This document shows, in pieces, positions 49,793 through 57,962 of a stretch of 64,000 nt of DNA. The position numbers and the translations under genes are program-made. The notes beneath the pieces are model-generated. The model searched no databases and was not told the DNA's origin. It saw only the letters and a list, made by a program, of their open reading frames with translations. The stretch comes from Pseudophaeobacter arcticus DSM 23566 (GTDB lineage: Bacteria; Pseudomonadota; Alphaproteobacteria; Rhodobacterales; Rhodobacteraceae). Each line of letters begins with the position of its first letter. Within the stretch, counting starts at the first letter, position 1. The stretch covers positions 2,347,302 through 2,411,301 of the forward strand of contig NZ_KI421507.1 in the NCBI RefSeq assembly GCF_000473205.1. Direction: 5' to 3'.

Positions 49793-51544
49793 ATGACACG
49801 TGAAATGACCGGCGCAAAGATGGTAGTAGAAGCCCTGAAGGAACAGGGCGTCGACACAATTTTCGGCTACCCAGGTGGCGCCGTACTTCCGATCTATGAT
49901 GAAATTTTCCTGCAAAATGACATTCGCCACATTCTGGTGCGTCACGAGCAGGGCGCGGTCCATGCCGCCGAAGGCTATGCCCGCTCCACCGGCAAGCCCG
50001 GCGTTGTCCTGGTGACCTCGGGGCCTGGGGCCACCAATGCGGTGACCGGCCTGACGGATGCGCTGCTGGACTCCATTCCGCTGGTGGTTCTCACCGGCCA
50101 GGTTCCCACCTTCATGATCGGCTCGGATGCCTTTCAGGAGGCCGACACTGTTGGCATCACCCGCCCCTGCACCAAACACAACTGGCTGGTGAAAGACACC
50201 GACAAGCTGGCTGCAACCCTGCACGAAGGCTTTCATGTCGCCACCTCTGGCCGCCCCGGCCCCGTTTTGATCGACATTCCCAAGGATGTGCAGTTTGCCA
50301 CTGGCACCTATCAGCCGGCCAAGCCAAGCGCCTCGCGCTATCAGCCCACCGTCAAGGGCAACATGGAAGAAATCACCGAACTGGTTGCCGCTATTGAGGC
50401 CGCTGAACGTCCCGTTTTCTATACCGGTGGTGGCGTGATCAACTCCGGCCCTGCCGCCTGCCAGCTGCTGCGCGAATTGGTGGATGGCACCGGTATTCCG
50501 ATCACCTCTACCTTGATGGGGCTGGGTGCCTATCCGGCCTCGGGCGACAACTGGCTGGGCATGTTGGGGATGCATGGGCTTTATGAAGCCAACCTGGCGA
50601 TGCATGACTGTGATCTGATGATCAATGTCGGCGCCCGCTTTGATGACCGGATCACTGGCCGGATCGACGCCTTCAGCCCAAACTCCAAAAAGGCCCATAT
50701 CGATATCGACCCCTCCTCGATCAACAAGGTGATCCGCATCGACATCCCAATTGTGGGTGACGTGGGGCACGTGCTGGAGGACCTGCTCAAGGTTTGGAAG
50801 GCGCGCGGCCGCAAAGTAAACCGCGAAGCCATTGCCAAATGGCAAAAACAGATCAGCGAGTGGCGCGGCGTGAATTGCCTGGCCTATACGGGGTCGCAAA
50901 AGACCATCAAGCCGCAATATGCCCTGCAGCGGTTGGAGGCCCTGACCAAGGACCATGATCGCTATATCACCACCGAGGTTGGCCAGCACCAGATGTGGGC
51001 GGCGCAATATCTCAACTTTGAAGACCCCAACCGCTGGATGACCTCCGGCGGGCTTGGCACCATGGGCTACGGCTTCCCGGCCTCGATCGGGGTGCAGATG
51101 GCACATCCGGACGCACTGGTGATCAACGTCGCTGGTGAAGCCTCTTGGCTGATGAACATGCAGGAGATGGGCACCGCCGCCCAGTATCGCCTGCCGGTGA
51201 AACAGTTCATCCTCAACAACGAACGTCTGGGCATGGTGCGCCAGTGGCAGGAACTGCTGCACGGCGAACGTTACAGCCACTCCTGGTCGGAATCGCTGCC
51301 TGACTTTGTAAAACTGGCCGAGGCCTTTGGCGCCAAGGGTATCCTGTGTTCCGATCCCGCAGATCTGGACGACGCCATCATGGAGATGATCACCTACGAC
51401 GGGCCAGTGATCTTTGACTGCCTGGTGGAAAAGCACGAGAACTGCTTCCCGATGATCCCATCAGGCAAGGCCCATAACGAGATGCTGATGGGCGAAGCCG
51501 ACACCCAGGGTGTGATCCAGTCCAGCGGCGCGGTTTTGGTCTAA
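49793..51544 (+). CDS. ilvB: Acetolactate synthase large subunit
   Basis: The 583-residue ThDP enzyme has the catalytic Glu52 (V-R-H-E-Q-G-A-V-H-A-A-E-G-Y-A-R), the FAD-binding middle domain and the C-terminal ThDP/Mg motif, which reads G-E-A-S-W-L-M-N where G-D-G/A-S is usual (the Asp is Glu). It condenses two pyruvates to acetolactate, or pyruvate with 2-oxobutyrate, for Val/Leu/Ile synthesis. The ATG at 49793 has GGAG ten bases upstream; ATG at 49760 is possible. It is controlled by the attenuator upstream. Confidence 0.96.
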   Translation: MTREMTGAKMVVEALKEQGVDTIFGYPGGAVLPIYDEIFLQNDIRHILVRHEQGAVHAAEGYARSTGKPGVVLVTSGPGATNAVTGLTDALLDSIPLVVLTGQVPTFMIGSDAFQEADTVGITRPCTKHNWLVKDTDKLAATLHEGFHVATSGRPGPVLIDIPKDVQFATGTYQPAKPSASRYQPTVKGNMEEITELVAAIEAAERPVFYTGGGVINSGPAACQLLRELVDGTGIPITSTLMGLGAYPASGDNWLGMLGMHGLYEANLAMHDCDLMINVGARFDDRITGRIDAFSPNSKKAHIDIDPSSINKVIRIDIPIVGDVGHVLEDLLKVWKARGRKVNREAIAKWQKQISEWRGVNCLAYTGSQKTIKPQYALQRLEALTKDHDRYITTEVGQHQMWAAQYLNFEDPNRWMTSGGLGTMGYGFPASIGVQMAHPDALVINVAGEASWLMNMQEMGTAAQYRLPVKQFILNNERLGMVRQWQELLHGERYSHSWSESLPDFVKLAEAFGAKGILCSDPADLDDAIMEMITYDGPVIFDCLVEKHENCFPMIPSGKAHNEMLMGEADTQGVIQSSGAVLV

Positions 51545-51621
51545 AACCCGCCCAGCAACAGAATTTGCAGGGCGGTTGCGCCCTGCCCCGAACTTTGGCC
51601 CGAATTCAGAAAGGGACATAA

Positions 51622-52182
51622 ATGTCTGCCCTACATATCAAAAAAGGCTCCACCCGCCATTCTGCCTATAACCTACGTCCAACGTTTTCGGATGTTCAGG
51701 AAAAACACACTCTGGCAGTTCTGGTTGAAAACGAACCCGGCGTTCTAGCGCGTGTCATCGGCCTGTTCGCGGGTCGTGGCTATAACATCGAAAGCCTCAC
51801 CGTCGCCGAAGTCGATCACACCGGGCATATGTCACGCATCACTGTTGTGACCACTGGCACCCCCCAGGTGATCGAACAGATCAAGGCCCAGCTTGGCCGT
51901 ATCGTATCGGTGCATGAGGTGCATGATCTCACCGTTGAGGGCGCATCGGTCGAGCGCGAGCTGGCCATTTTCAAAGTGGCCGGTGACGGAGAAAAACGGG
52001 TCGAAGCCCTGCGTCTGGCCGATATCTTCCGGGCCAATGTGGTCGACAGCACCTTGAACAGCTTCATCTTTGAAATCACCGGAGCGCCGGAGAAGATCGA
52101 CGCCTTTGCCGATCTGATGCGCCCGCTGGGCCTGACAGAAGTGGCGCGGACCGGCGTTGCAGCGCTGCTGCGCGGCGCCTGA
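51622..52182 (+). CDS. ilvN: Acetolactate synthase small (regulatory) subunit
   Basis: The 186-residue protein has an N-terminal ACT domain (H-T-L-A-V-L-V-E-N-E-P-G-V-L-A-R-V-I-G-L-F-A-G-R-G-Y-N-I) and the C-terminal ALS_ss domain. It gives valine feedback inhibition to IlvB. It follows ilvB by about 80 bases and ends in its own terminator. The name ilvH is also used. Confidence 0.96.
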   Translation: MSALHIKKGSTRHSAYNLRPTFSDVQEKHTLAVLVENEPGVLARVIGLFAGRGYNIESLTVAEVDHTGHMSRITVVTTGTPQVIEQIKAQLGRIVSVHEVHDLTVEGASVERELAIFKVAGDGEKRVEALRLADIFRANVVDSTLNSFIFEITGAPEKIDAFADLMRPLGLTEVARTGVAALLRGA

Positions 52183-52212
52183 CACCCCTTCAGGGTGGCA
52201 AGATGTAACAAC

Positions 52213-52240
52213 AAAGGCCGGTCCAGTGACCGGCCTTTTG
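52213..52240 (+). terminator. Rho-independent terminator of ilvBN
   Basis: AAAGGCCGGTC (52213-52223) pairs perfectly with GACCGGCCTTT (52228-52238), 4-nt loop, ending in TTTTG. Confidence 0.92.
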
Positions 52241-52354
52241 TATGTTTGCCCTGTCGTCGCCCCCAGGTCTTTTGCCTCCTCCTGGCGATCCCGCGTTTCA
52301 AAAGCGCGACACAGCCTCAAGCCATTTCCCGGGTTCAGTGATCAGAGGCAACGA

Positions 52355-52864
52355 TCACGCGCGGCGCAGCCGACCTGCTGCATCCATTGGGAAAGCAATG
52401 ATGTTCTGCGCCCTATCCTCTGCGGGCAACGACCCAAAACGGCCTGACTTTGACAGGCCTTCCTTCACCTTCCCCCTCGCGGCGCCTGGTTGGCCTAACC
52501 GAGATGAGGTGCCAGGCCTTTCTGCCACCGGTGCGCACATGGCAGCGGTGACGTTGACAGAGGGATCGCGTGACGCAGTCCCGATCGCCACCAGCTTGAG
52601 AGACGAGGCCGCCCCTGCCTTCTTGTCGGCAACTGCAAGATTCTCTGCCAGATGAGGGCAGCCAGGCTCCCGAAGGACCTGAATATCCAACGCCACACGC
52701 AGATCACTTTTTAGTTTCAGATCGAACGACACCCAATCGCCAACACGGATTGCAAAATTTTCAGTGGTGCCGACATGGGAATAAAAAGCCAATTCCCCCT
52801 GATCTTCGCACCAAATCACTGCTTTCCCGGCTGTGGTGTCACTCCAAAGAACAATTCCAATCAT
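52355..52864 (-). CDS. Small-beta-barrel protein distantly like cold-shock domains
   Basis: The first 70 of 169 residues follow a cold-shock-domain pattern: G-I-V-L-W at the start, A-V-I-W-C-E-D-Q-G-E-L-A-F-Y-S-H-V (like the RNP-bearing strands), then V-G-D-W-V-S-F-D-L-K and A-L-D-I-Q-V-L. The aromatic RNP residues (K-G-F-G-F/V-F-V-H) are mostly missing. The C-terminal half is Ala/Gly/Ser-rich and low in order. No family match is certain. It lies alone between ilvN and an XRE regulator; nucleic-acid binding is only a guess. Confidence 0.6.
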   Translation of the reverse strand: MIGIVLWSDTTAGKAVIWCEDQGELAFYSHVGTTENFAIRVGDWVSFDLKLKSDLRVALDIQVLREPGCPHLAENLAVADKKAGAASSLKLVAIGTASRDPSVNVTAAMCAPVAERPGTSSRLGQPGAARGKVKEGLSKSGRFGSLPAEDRAQNIIAFPMDAAGRLRRA

Positions 52865-52971
52865 AACGGTCCCCGTATCCTGGACAGGTTAAGTTTGGTT
52901 CAAAAGGCTCCATTTCAACATCGTCAAAAATGCGTCGACCCATTGCTTTTTGTGTCTGCTCCCCTAAGGTT

Positions 52972-53000
52972 CTGACACAATCTAGCGACGACATGATACA
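52972..53000 (+). promoter_or_regulatory. Candidate promoter of the XRE regulator
   Basis: CTGACA (52972-52977) and GATACA (52995-53000) are spaced by 17 nt, 67 bases before the ATG. Both hexamers are weak. Confidence 0.3.
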
Positions 53001-53066
53001 AGTTAGCATCTACTCGCCCGAAGCTCGTGGCTTTTCCGGCCACAATAATAGGATACCTAGGCTGCT

Positions 53067-53897
53067 ATGTCAGACTCACTGGACATCACCGGTCAAGCAG
53101 ACGCTGAGTCTGCACGGTCGCCGGCACAGCTGCGCAATATGTTTGGCACCAATCTGCGTCACCTGGCGCAGAACTACCCTTCGGTTTCTGAACTGTCGCG
53201 GCGGCTTGGGATCAACAGAACCCAGTTCAACCGCTATATGTCCGGCGAAAGCTTTCCACGGCCCGACATACTTGACCGGATCTGTTCTTTTTTCGAGGTT
53301 GATGCCCGCATATTGTTGGAACCCGTTGAGACAATAGAACATCAGGGGCAAATCCTGAACGGTCCGTTTCTCGCCGATTTCCTCGGCCACGGTATCCGCC
53401 AGGTCAACGAGGAGATGTTCCCAAGCGGGTTCTACCGGTTCACACGACGTAGTTTTGTCAGCAGCGACAAATTTGTCGTCGGGCTGGTCTACGTGTTCCG
53501 CTCTGGCAAGGCCGCCACCTTTATCAAAGGCTACGAGGCGCGCGAAGCAATGCGCTATCAGGGGTTACCGGAAGGCCCCAAGGTGCGCGAATTTCGCGGC
53601 ATTCTGACCTCCCATGAGGACGGCGTTGCCTTTGTGATCTCGCGACGCCATGCCATGACATATTCCTTCAACTATCTGGCGCGGGTTGGCTCGTTGGAGA
53701 ACAACTTCTGGCTGGGCTATGTGGCACGGACCGTGCGCGACGGCAGCGGCGAGCGGGTGACCCGTATGGCCTACGAATATCTTGGACGGGACATGGGCAG
53801 CGCCCTCAAGGCGGCGCGCACCGCCGGATTTTCCACCGCCGAAGATCTGTTGCCCTATCATCGCCATCTGCTGCGCCCGGATGAAGCCTTCCGCTGA
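53067..53897 (+). CDS. XRE-type helix-turn-helix regulator
   Basis: The 276-residue protein has an HTH at residues about 30-75 (V-S-E-L-S-R-R-L-G-I-N-R-T-Q-F-N-R-Y-M-S-G-E-S-F-P-R-P). The rest, about 200 residues, forms an uncharacterised domain with alternating strands (F-V-V-G-L-V-Y-V-F-R-S-G, then A-F-V-I-S-R-R-H-A-M-T-Y-S-F-N-Y). This layout suggests ligand sensing. The target is unknown. Confidence 0.85.
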   Translation: MSDSLDITGQADAESARSPAQLRNMFGTNLRHLAQNYPSVSELSRRLGINRTQFNRYMSGESFPRPDILDRICSFFEVDARILLEPVETIEHQGQILNGPFLADFLGHGIRQVNEEMFPSGFYRFTRRSFVSSDKFVVGLVYVFRSGKAATFIKGYEAREAMRYQGLPEGPKVREFRGILTSHEDGVAFVISRRHAMTYSFNYLARVGSLENNFWLGYVARTVRDGSGERVTRMAYEYLGRDMGSALKAARTAGFSTAEDLLPYHRHLLRPDEAFR

Positions 53898-53962
53898 GCC
53901 CTACCCCAGCCCCTTTCCAGAGACCAGACCCCTTCCAGTGGCTGTTACCCGACATTGGTGGG

Positions 53963-54727
53963 TCAATGGGCGATCTGGCGGTAGATATGCCAAGTGGCAT
54001 GCCCCAGCAGAGGCAGCACAAGAAACAGCCCGGCAAACCCCGGCAAAAGGGCTGCAAAGGTCAATACCGAGATCGTACCAGCCCAGAGCATCATCAGCAG
54101 GAAGTTTCTCTGCACATAGGTGAAACTGGCGATCATCGCGGTGACAAAATCAACTTCGCGGTCCAGCAACAGCGGCAGCGAAATCACCGTGATCATATAC
54201 AGCAGCAGCGCAAAAAGGGCCCCGACCAGACTGCCGACGCCCAGCATCAGCATCCCGCTCAGCGACAGGAAAACCTCCAGCGAGCTGGAGATATTGGTCA
54301 TCGTCGACAACCCCAAAAACAGCGCAAAGATCATATGTCCCAGAAAGAACCAGAACAGAAACACCACAATAATAATGGCACAGATCGAGGGCAGCTGACG
54401 GCGGCTCTGATGCAGGATGACGCCCAGAATACCCCCCGTACTCATAGGCTCGCCCTGCTCCAGACGATGCGAGACCTCATAGAGCCCAACCGCAGCAAAG
54501 GGACCGATCAATGGAAAGCCGATGGCCGCCAGGACCAGCCAGAACGTGGTTCCGGTCTCCAGGGTGATCCAGATCATCGCCCAGCCGGCCAGCACATAGA
54601 CCCCGGCGAAAAACAGCCCGTACCCGGGCTTTTTGCAAAAATCCCGCCAGCCACATTTTAGCGCCTGTATCAAAATATCGACCCGCATTGGCTGCAGGTC
54701 CGGCACTCCAAAAAGTTTGTCGCTCAC
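53963..54727 (-). CDS. DUF2189 membrane protein
   Basis: The 254-residue protein starts [17 protein letters not shown] after about 14 residues and has six hydrophobic segments, with the [16 protein letters not shown] turn typical of DUF2189. Its role is unknown. It converges with the XRE gene and lies downstream of the amidase on the opposite side. Confidence 0.85.
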   Translation of the reverse strand: MSDKLFGVPDLQPMRVDILIQALKCGWRDFCKKPGYGLFFAGVYVLAGWAMIWITLETGTTFWLVLAAIGFPLIGPFAAVGLYEVSHRLEQGEPMSTGGILGVILHQSRRQLPSICAIIIVVFLFWFFLGHMIFALFLGLSTMTNISSSLEVFLSLSGMLMLGVGSLVGALFALLLYMITVISLPLLLDREVDFVTAMIASFTYVQRNFLLMMLWAGTISVLTFAALLPGFAGLFLVLPLLGHATWHIYRQIAH

Positions 54728-54839
54728 TCAATTCTCCTCCCCAGAAAAATTCCCCGTGTTTCTGCGCGTTTTGTGCTTTTGGGGTCCCCTCTCCCCCGGA
54801 TCACCCCGGATCCCCCCAGTCACCCCGGGATCATCCGCA

Positions 54840-56237
54840 TCACCCCAGTGGCGGTGGGGCGGTCTGGGGCAGCAGACTTGCCTGGTGATAGCCCTGCCCC
54901 AGTGCCAGCAGGGTGCGATCCTGCCCCTGCGCCGCAAAGATCTGTACCCCCATTGGCAGCCCGGTTTCGCCAAAACCGGCAGGAACCGCCAGACAGGGCA
55001 GCCCCAACAGGCTGACCGGCGTAACCACCTGCATCCAACGGTGATAGCTGTCCATCGCGGTGCCATTGATGTCACGCGGATAGTCCAGATCCAGCGGGAA
55101 GGGCCAGCACTGCGCCGTTGGCAGGACCAGCGCATCATAGGTCTGAAACAGCTCTGTGGCCCGGCGCTGCCAATTGGAGCGCAGATCCGAGGCCCGCTGT
55201 ATATCCTGAGCGCTAAACGACAGCCCCCGGTCCAACTCCCAGATCGCCGTATCTTTCAGGCCTGCACGCTGCCCCTCCAAGGCGCGCAAGCCAGCAGCCA
55301 CTGCAAAAGACCGCAGGGTAATCCAGGACTCCCAGATCTGCTCTGCCGAAAACGGTGCTGGCAGGGGCTCAACCCGGTGACCCAGGTTGGACAGATGCGC
55401 CAGGGCCTTTTTGCTGGTCTCTAAAACACCAGGCTCCATCGGGAAGGCCCCGTCCCAATCCCCCAGCCAGCCAATACGCATTGGCGCAGATTCTGGCAGA
55501 GGCAACATTGTCTCGCGGCTCCGGGACAGCGGCTGGCGCGGATCGGGGCCGGACATCACATCCAACAGCAGGGCGATATCTTCGGGGCTGCGTGCCATCG
55601 GACCAGCGGTCGCCAACTGGTGCAGGAACAGGTCTCCGGTTGGTTCATCCGGGATCATGCCCCAGGTCGGGCGGAAGCCGTAGACATTGTTCCAGCCCGC
55701 CGGGTTGCGCAGGGACCCCATCATGTCCGAGCCATCCGCCAATGCGACCAACCCGGCAGACAGCGCCACCGCAGCCCCGCCTGAGGACCCGCCGCAACTG
55801 CGCCCCAGATCAAAGGGGTTGCCGGTGGCGCCATAGACCGGATTGAACGTATGAGAGCCAAGCCCGAACTCCGGCGTGTTGGTTTTGCCGATAAAAATGG
55901 CGCCCGCTGCGCGCAGCCGCGCCACAAAAAGTTCATCCTGCTGCGGCACAAAATCCCTGAACAAGGGAGACCCCTGCGAAGACGCTATGCCTTTGACATT
56001 GGCCAGATCCTTGATCGCCATTGGCAAACCATGCAGCACCCCACGGGATTTGGCCCGATCAGCTGCGGCCGCTTCGGCCATCAGATCATCCCGGTCACGC
56101 AGGGCCACAATGGCATTCAGCTGCGGATTAAGCGCATCAATCCGGTCCAGCGTTGCCTGCATCACCTGCACGGCGCTTAGCGCGCCACTGCGCAGCTTTG
56201 TCACCAGCTCCTGGGCTGATCCAAAGGGCTCATACAT
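54840..56237 (-). CDS. Amidase-signature family amidohydrolase
   Basis: The 465-residue protein has the triad Lys76 (M-A-I-K-D-L), cis-Ser151 (C-G-G-S-S-G-G) and nucleophile Ser175, with the normal 24-residue spacing. The nucleophile block reads D-M-M-G-S-L-R-N-P, where most members have D-x-G-G-S. It is not GatA (its gene is at 5347). The substrate is unknown: an amide, a nitrile-derived amide or a cyclic ureide. It lies between DUF2189 and prfB on the same strand. Confidence 0.9.
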   Translation of the reverse strand: MYEPFGSAQELVTKLRSGALSAVQVMQATLDRIDALNPQLNAIVALRDRDDLMAEAAAADRAKSRGVLHGLPMAIKDLANVKGIASSQGSPLFRDFVPQQDELFVARLRAAGAIFIGKTNTPEFGLGSHTFNPVYGATGNPFDLGRSCGGSSGGAAVALSAGLVALADGSDMMGSLRNPAGWNNVYGFRPTWGMIPDEPTGDLFLHQLATAGPMARSPEDIALLLDVMSGPDPRQPLSRSRETMLPLPESAPMRIGWLGDWDGAFPMEPGVLETSKKALAHLSNLGHRVEPLPAPFSAEQIWESWITLRSFAVAAGLRALEGQRAGLKDTAIWELDRGLSFSAQDIQRASDLRSNWQRRATELFQTYDALVLPTAQCWPFPLDLDYPRDINGTAMDSYHRWMQVVTPVSLLGLPCLAVPAGFGETGLPMGVQIFAAQGQDRTLLALGQGYHQASLLPQTAPPPLG

Positions 56238-56445
56238 TAAATCACGCTCCTGCTGTATTTACAGATCAGCCTAGCGCCGGATTTCACATCTGAAAAGCCG
56301 CACCCAGGGCTAACCTTTTAAATAGCTTGAAAAAACGATCCGGTCCGGCAGAAAGCCCGCCGACACCAGCCGGGATCAGAGGCTGGGCTGGAAAAACAGC
56401 CAGGTGGGCACCAAACAGACAGGTCGGTAGCAAACAGGCAGACGA

Positions 56446-56478
56446 CAAAAAAGGGTGCGGGAAATTTCCCCGCACCCC
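56446..56478 (-). terminator. Rho-independent terminator of prfB
   Basis: On the minus strand GGGTGCGGGGAAA/TTTCCCGCACCC forms a long stem followed by TTTTTTG. It lies some 60 bases past the prfB stop. Confidence 0.88.
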
Positions 56479-56537
56479 TGATACTGTTTTTCGCCGCAAT
56501 CGACCGCGCCCTGTTTACGGAAACAAAGCGAAACAGG

Positions 56538-57662
56538 TCAGTCGCCCTGTGCCTCTGACCGGCTTTTGCCCGCCACGTTCATGGCCAGCGTCGCCGCCAT
56601 AAACCCATCCAGATCCCCGTCGAGCACCCCTTTGGTGTCAGAGGTCTCGTGGCTGGTGCGCAGATCTTTGACCATCTGATAGGGCTGCAACACGTAAGAC
56701 CGGATCTGGCTGCCCCAGCCCGCATCGCCTTTGTTTTCATGGGCTTCGTTGATGGCTGCGTTGCGGCGGTCCAGCTCTTGTTGATACAGCCGGGATTTCA
56801 GCGCTTTCATGGCGATGTCACGGTTTTGGTGCTGTGACTTCTCAGACGAGGTCACCACGATGCCGGTGGGGTGGTGGGTAATCCGTACGGCCGAGTCGGT
56901 GGTGTTCACGTGCTGACCGCCCGCCCCCGAGGACCGGTAGGTATCAATGCGAATATCCGCCGGGTTCACATCAATCTCGATATTGTCGTCCACCACCGGG
57001 TAGACCCAAACCGAGCAAAAAGACGTATGGCGTTTGGCGGCGGAATCAAAGGGAGAGATCCGCACCAGGCGATGCACGCCGCTTTCGGATTTCAGCCAGC
57101 CATAGGCATTATGGCCGCTGATCTTGTAAGCGGCGGATTTAATGCCGGCTTCTTCGCCCGCACTTTCGGATTGCAGCTCGACCTTGTAGCCTTTTTTCTC
57201 GGCCCAGCGCACATACATCCGCGCCAGCATCGAGGCCCAATCGCAGCTTTCCGTGCCGCCGGCGCCCGAGTTGATCTCAAGGAAGGTGTCATTGCTGTCG
57301 GCCTCCCCATCCAGCAGGGCTTCCAGCTCTTTTTCGGCGGCAGAAACCTGGAGCGTTTTCAGCGCGTCTTCGGCGTCGGAGATGACTTCTTGGTCCTCTT
57401 CCATTTCGCCCAGTTCGATCAGCTCTATATTATCTGCCAGCTCCTGCTTGATGCCCTTGTAGATGTTGATCGCATCCACCAGATTCTGACGTTCGCGCAT
57501 CAGTTTTTGCGCCGCCTCGGCGTCGTCCCACAGGTTGGGGTCTTCGACACGGGCGTTGAATTCTTCCAGTCGGTACTCGGCTGTTTCCCAATTCAGACGC
57601 TGGGCCAGAAGCTCCAGAGACTTCTCGATCTCGGCCACGGTATTTTGGGTCTCAGCGCGCAT
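56538..57662 (-). CDS. prfB: Peptide chain release factor 2
   Basis: The 374-residue protein has the RF2 set: [10 protein letters not shown], the stop-codon tripeptide S-P-F (R-I-S-P-F-D-S), and the catalytic loop G-A-G-G-Q-H-V-N (Gln250). RF2 ends translation at UAA and UGA. The reading frame is continuous from the ATG with no programmed frameshift at codon 26, as in other alphaproteobacteria. Confidence 0.97.
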   Translation of the reverse strand: MRAETQNTVAEIEKSLELLAQRLNWETAEYRLEEFNARVEDPNLWDDAEAAQKLMRERQNLVDAINIYKGIKQELADNIELIELGEMEEDQEVISDAEDALKTLQVSAAEKELEALLDGEADSNDTFLEINSGAGGTESCDWASMLARMYVRWAEKKGYKVELQSESAGEEAGIKSAAYKISGHNAYGWLKSESGVHRLVRISPFDSAAKRHTSFCSVWVYPVVDDNIEIDVNPADIRIDTYRSSGAGGQHVNTTDSAVRITHHPTGIVVTSSEKSQHQNRDIAMKALKSRLYQQELDRRNAAINEAHENKGDAGWGSQIRSYVLQPYQMVKDLRTSHETSDTKGVLDGDLDGFMAATLAMNVAGKSRSEAQGD

Positions 57663-57962
57663 GTGATGTCCTTGAACTTACGTATCCAGCATGGGTGATA
57701 GACCACAGCGCCCCTGCGAGCAAGCAGAGCCGGGGACAAAGCGACGGGACCCCTGCTGCTCCCATTCACTCAAACCTTGTTAAAAGTAGAAATAGATTCC
57801 CACCCCGCGAAAACCCTCAGGAAATTTTTTGCCAATAAGGATGGTCAGGTCCCAACCAGGAGGTCACTGCGTCAAATCTGGGCCGATCTGGAATGACGCC
57901 CGCGCTACAAAAGCTCAGGAAGCCGCAAAGGTGGCTCTCTGGATCAGTAAAGGAATACCAAC
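57663..57962. other. 5' region of the RTX-Hint gene and prfB
   Basis: This 300-base divergent gap holds both promoters. An AT-rich stretch TTGTTAAAAGTAGAAATAGA near 57777-57796 may be a promoter for either gene. No RNA gene is seen. Confidence 0.4.

Noticed and set aside
49751..51436. A 561-residue minus-strand frame opposite ilvB
   Set aside because: It is the antisense of a strongly conserved gene and has no recognisable domain.
57580..57662. Programmed frameshift in prfB
   Set aside because: The frame is continuous from the ATG; no in-frame UGA or CTTTGA-type slip site occurs near codon 26.
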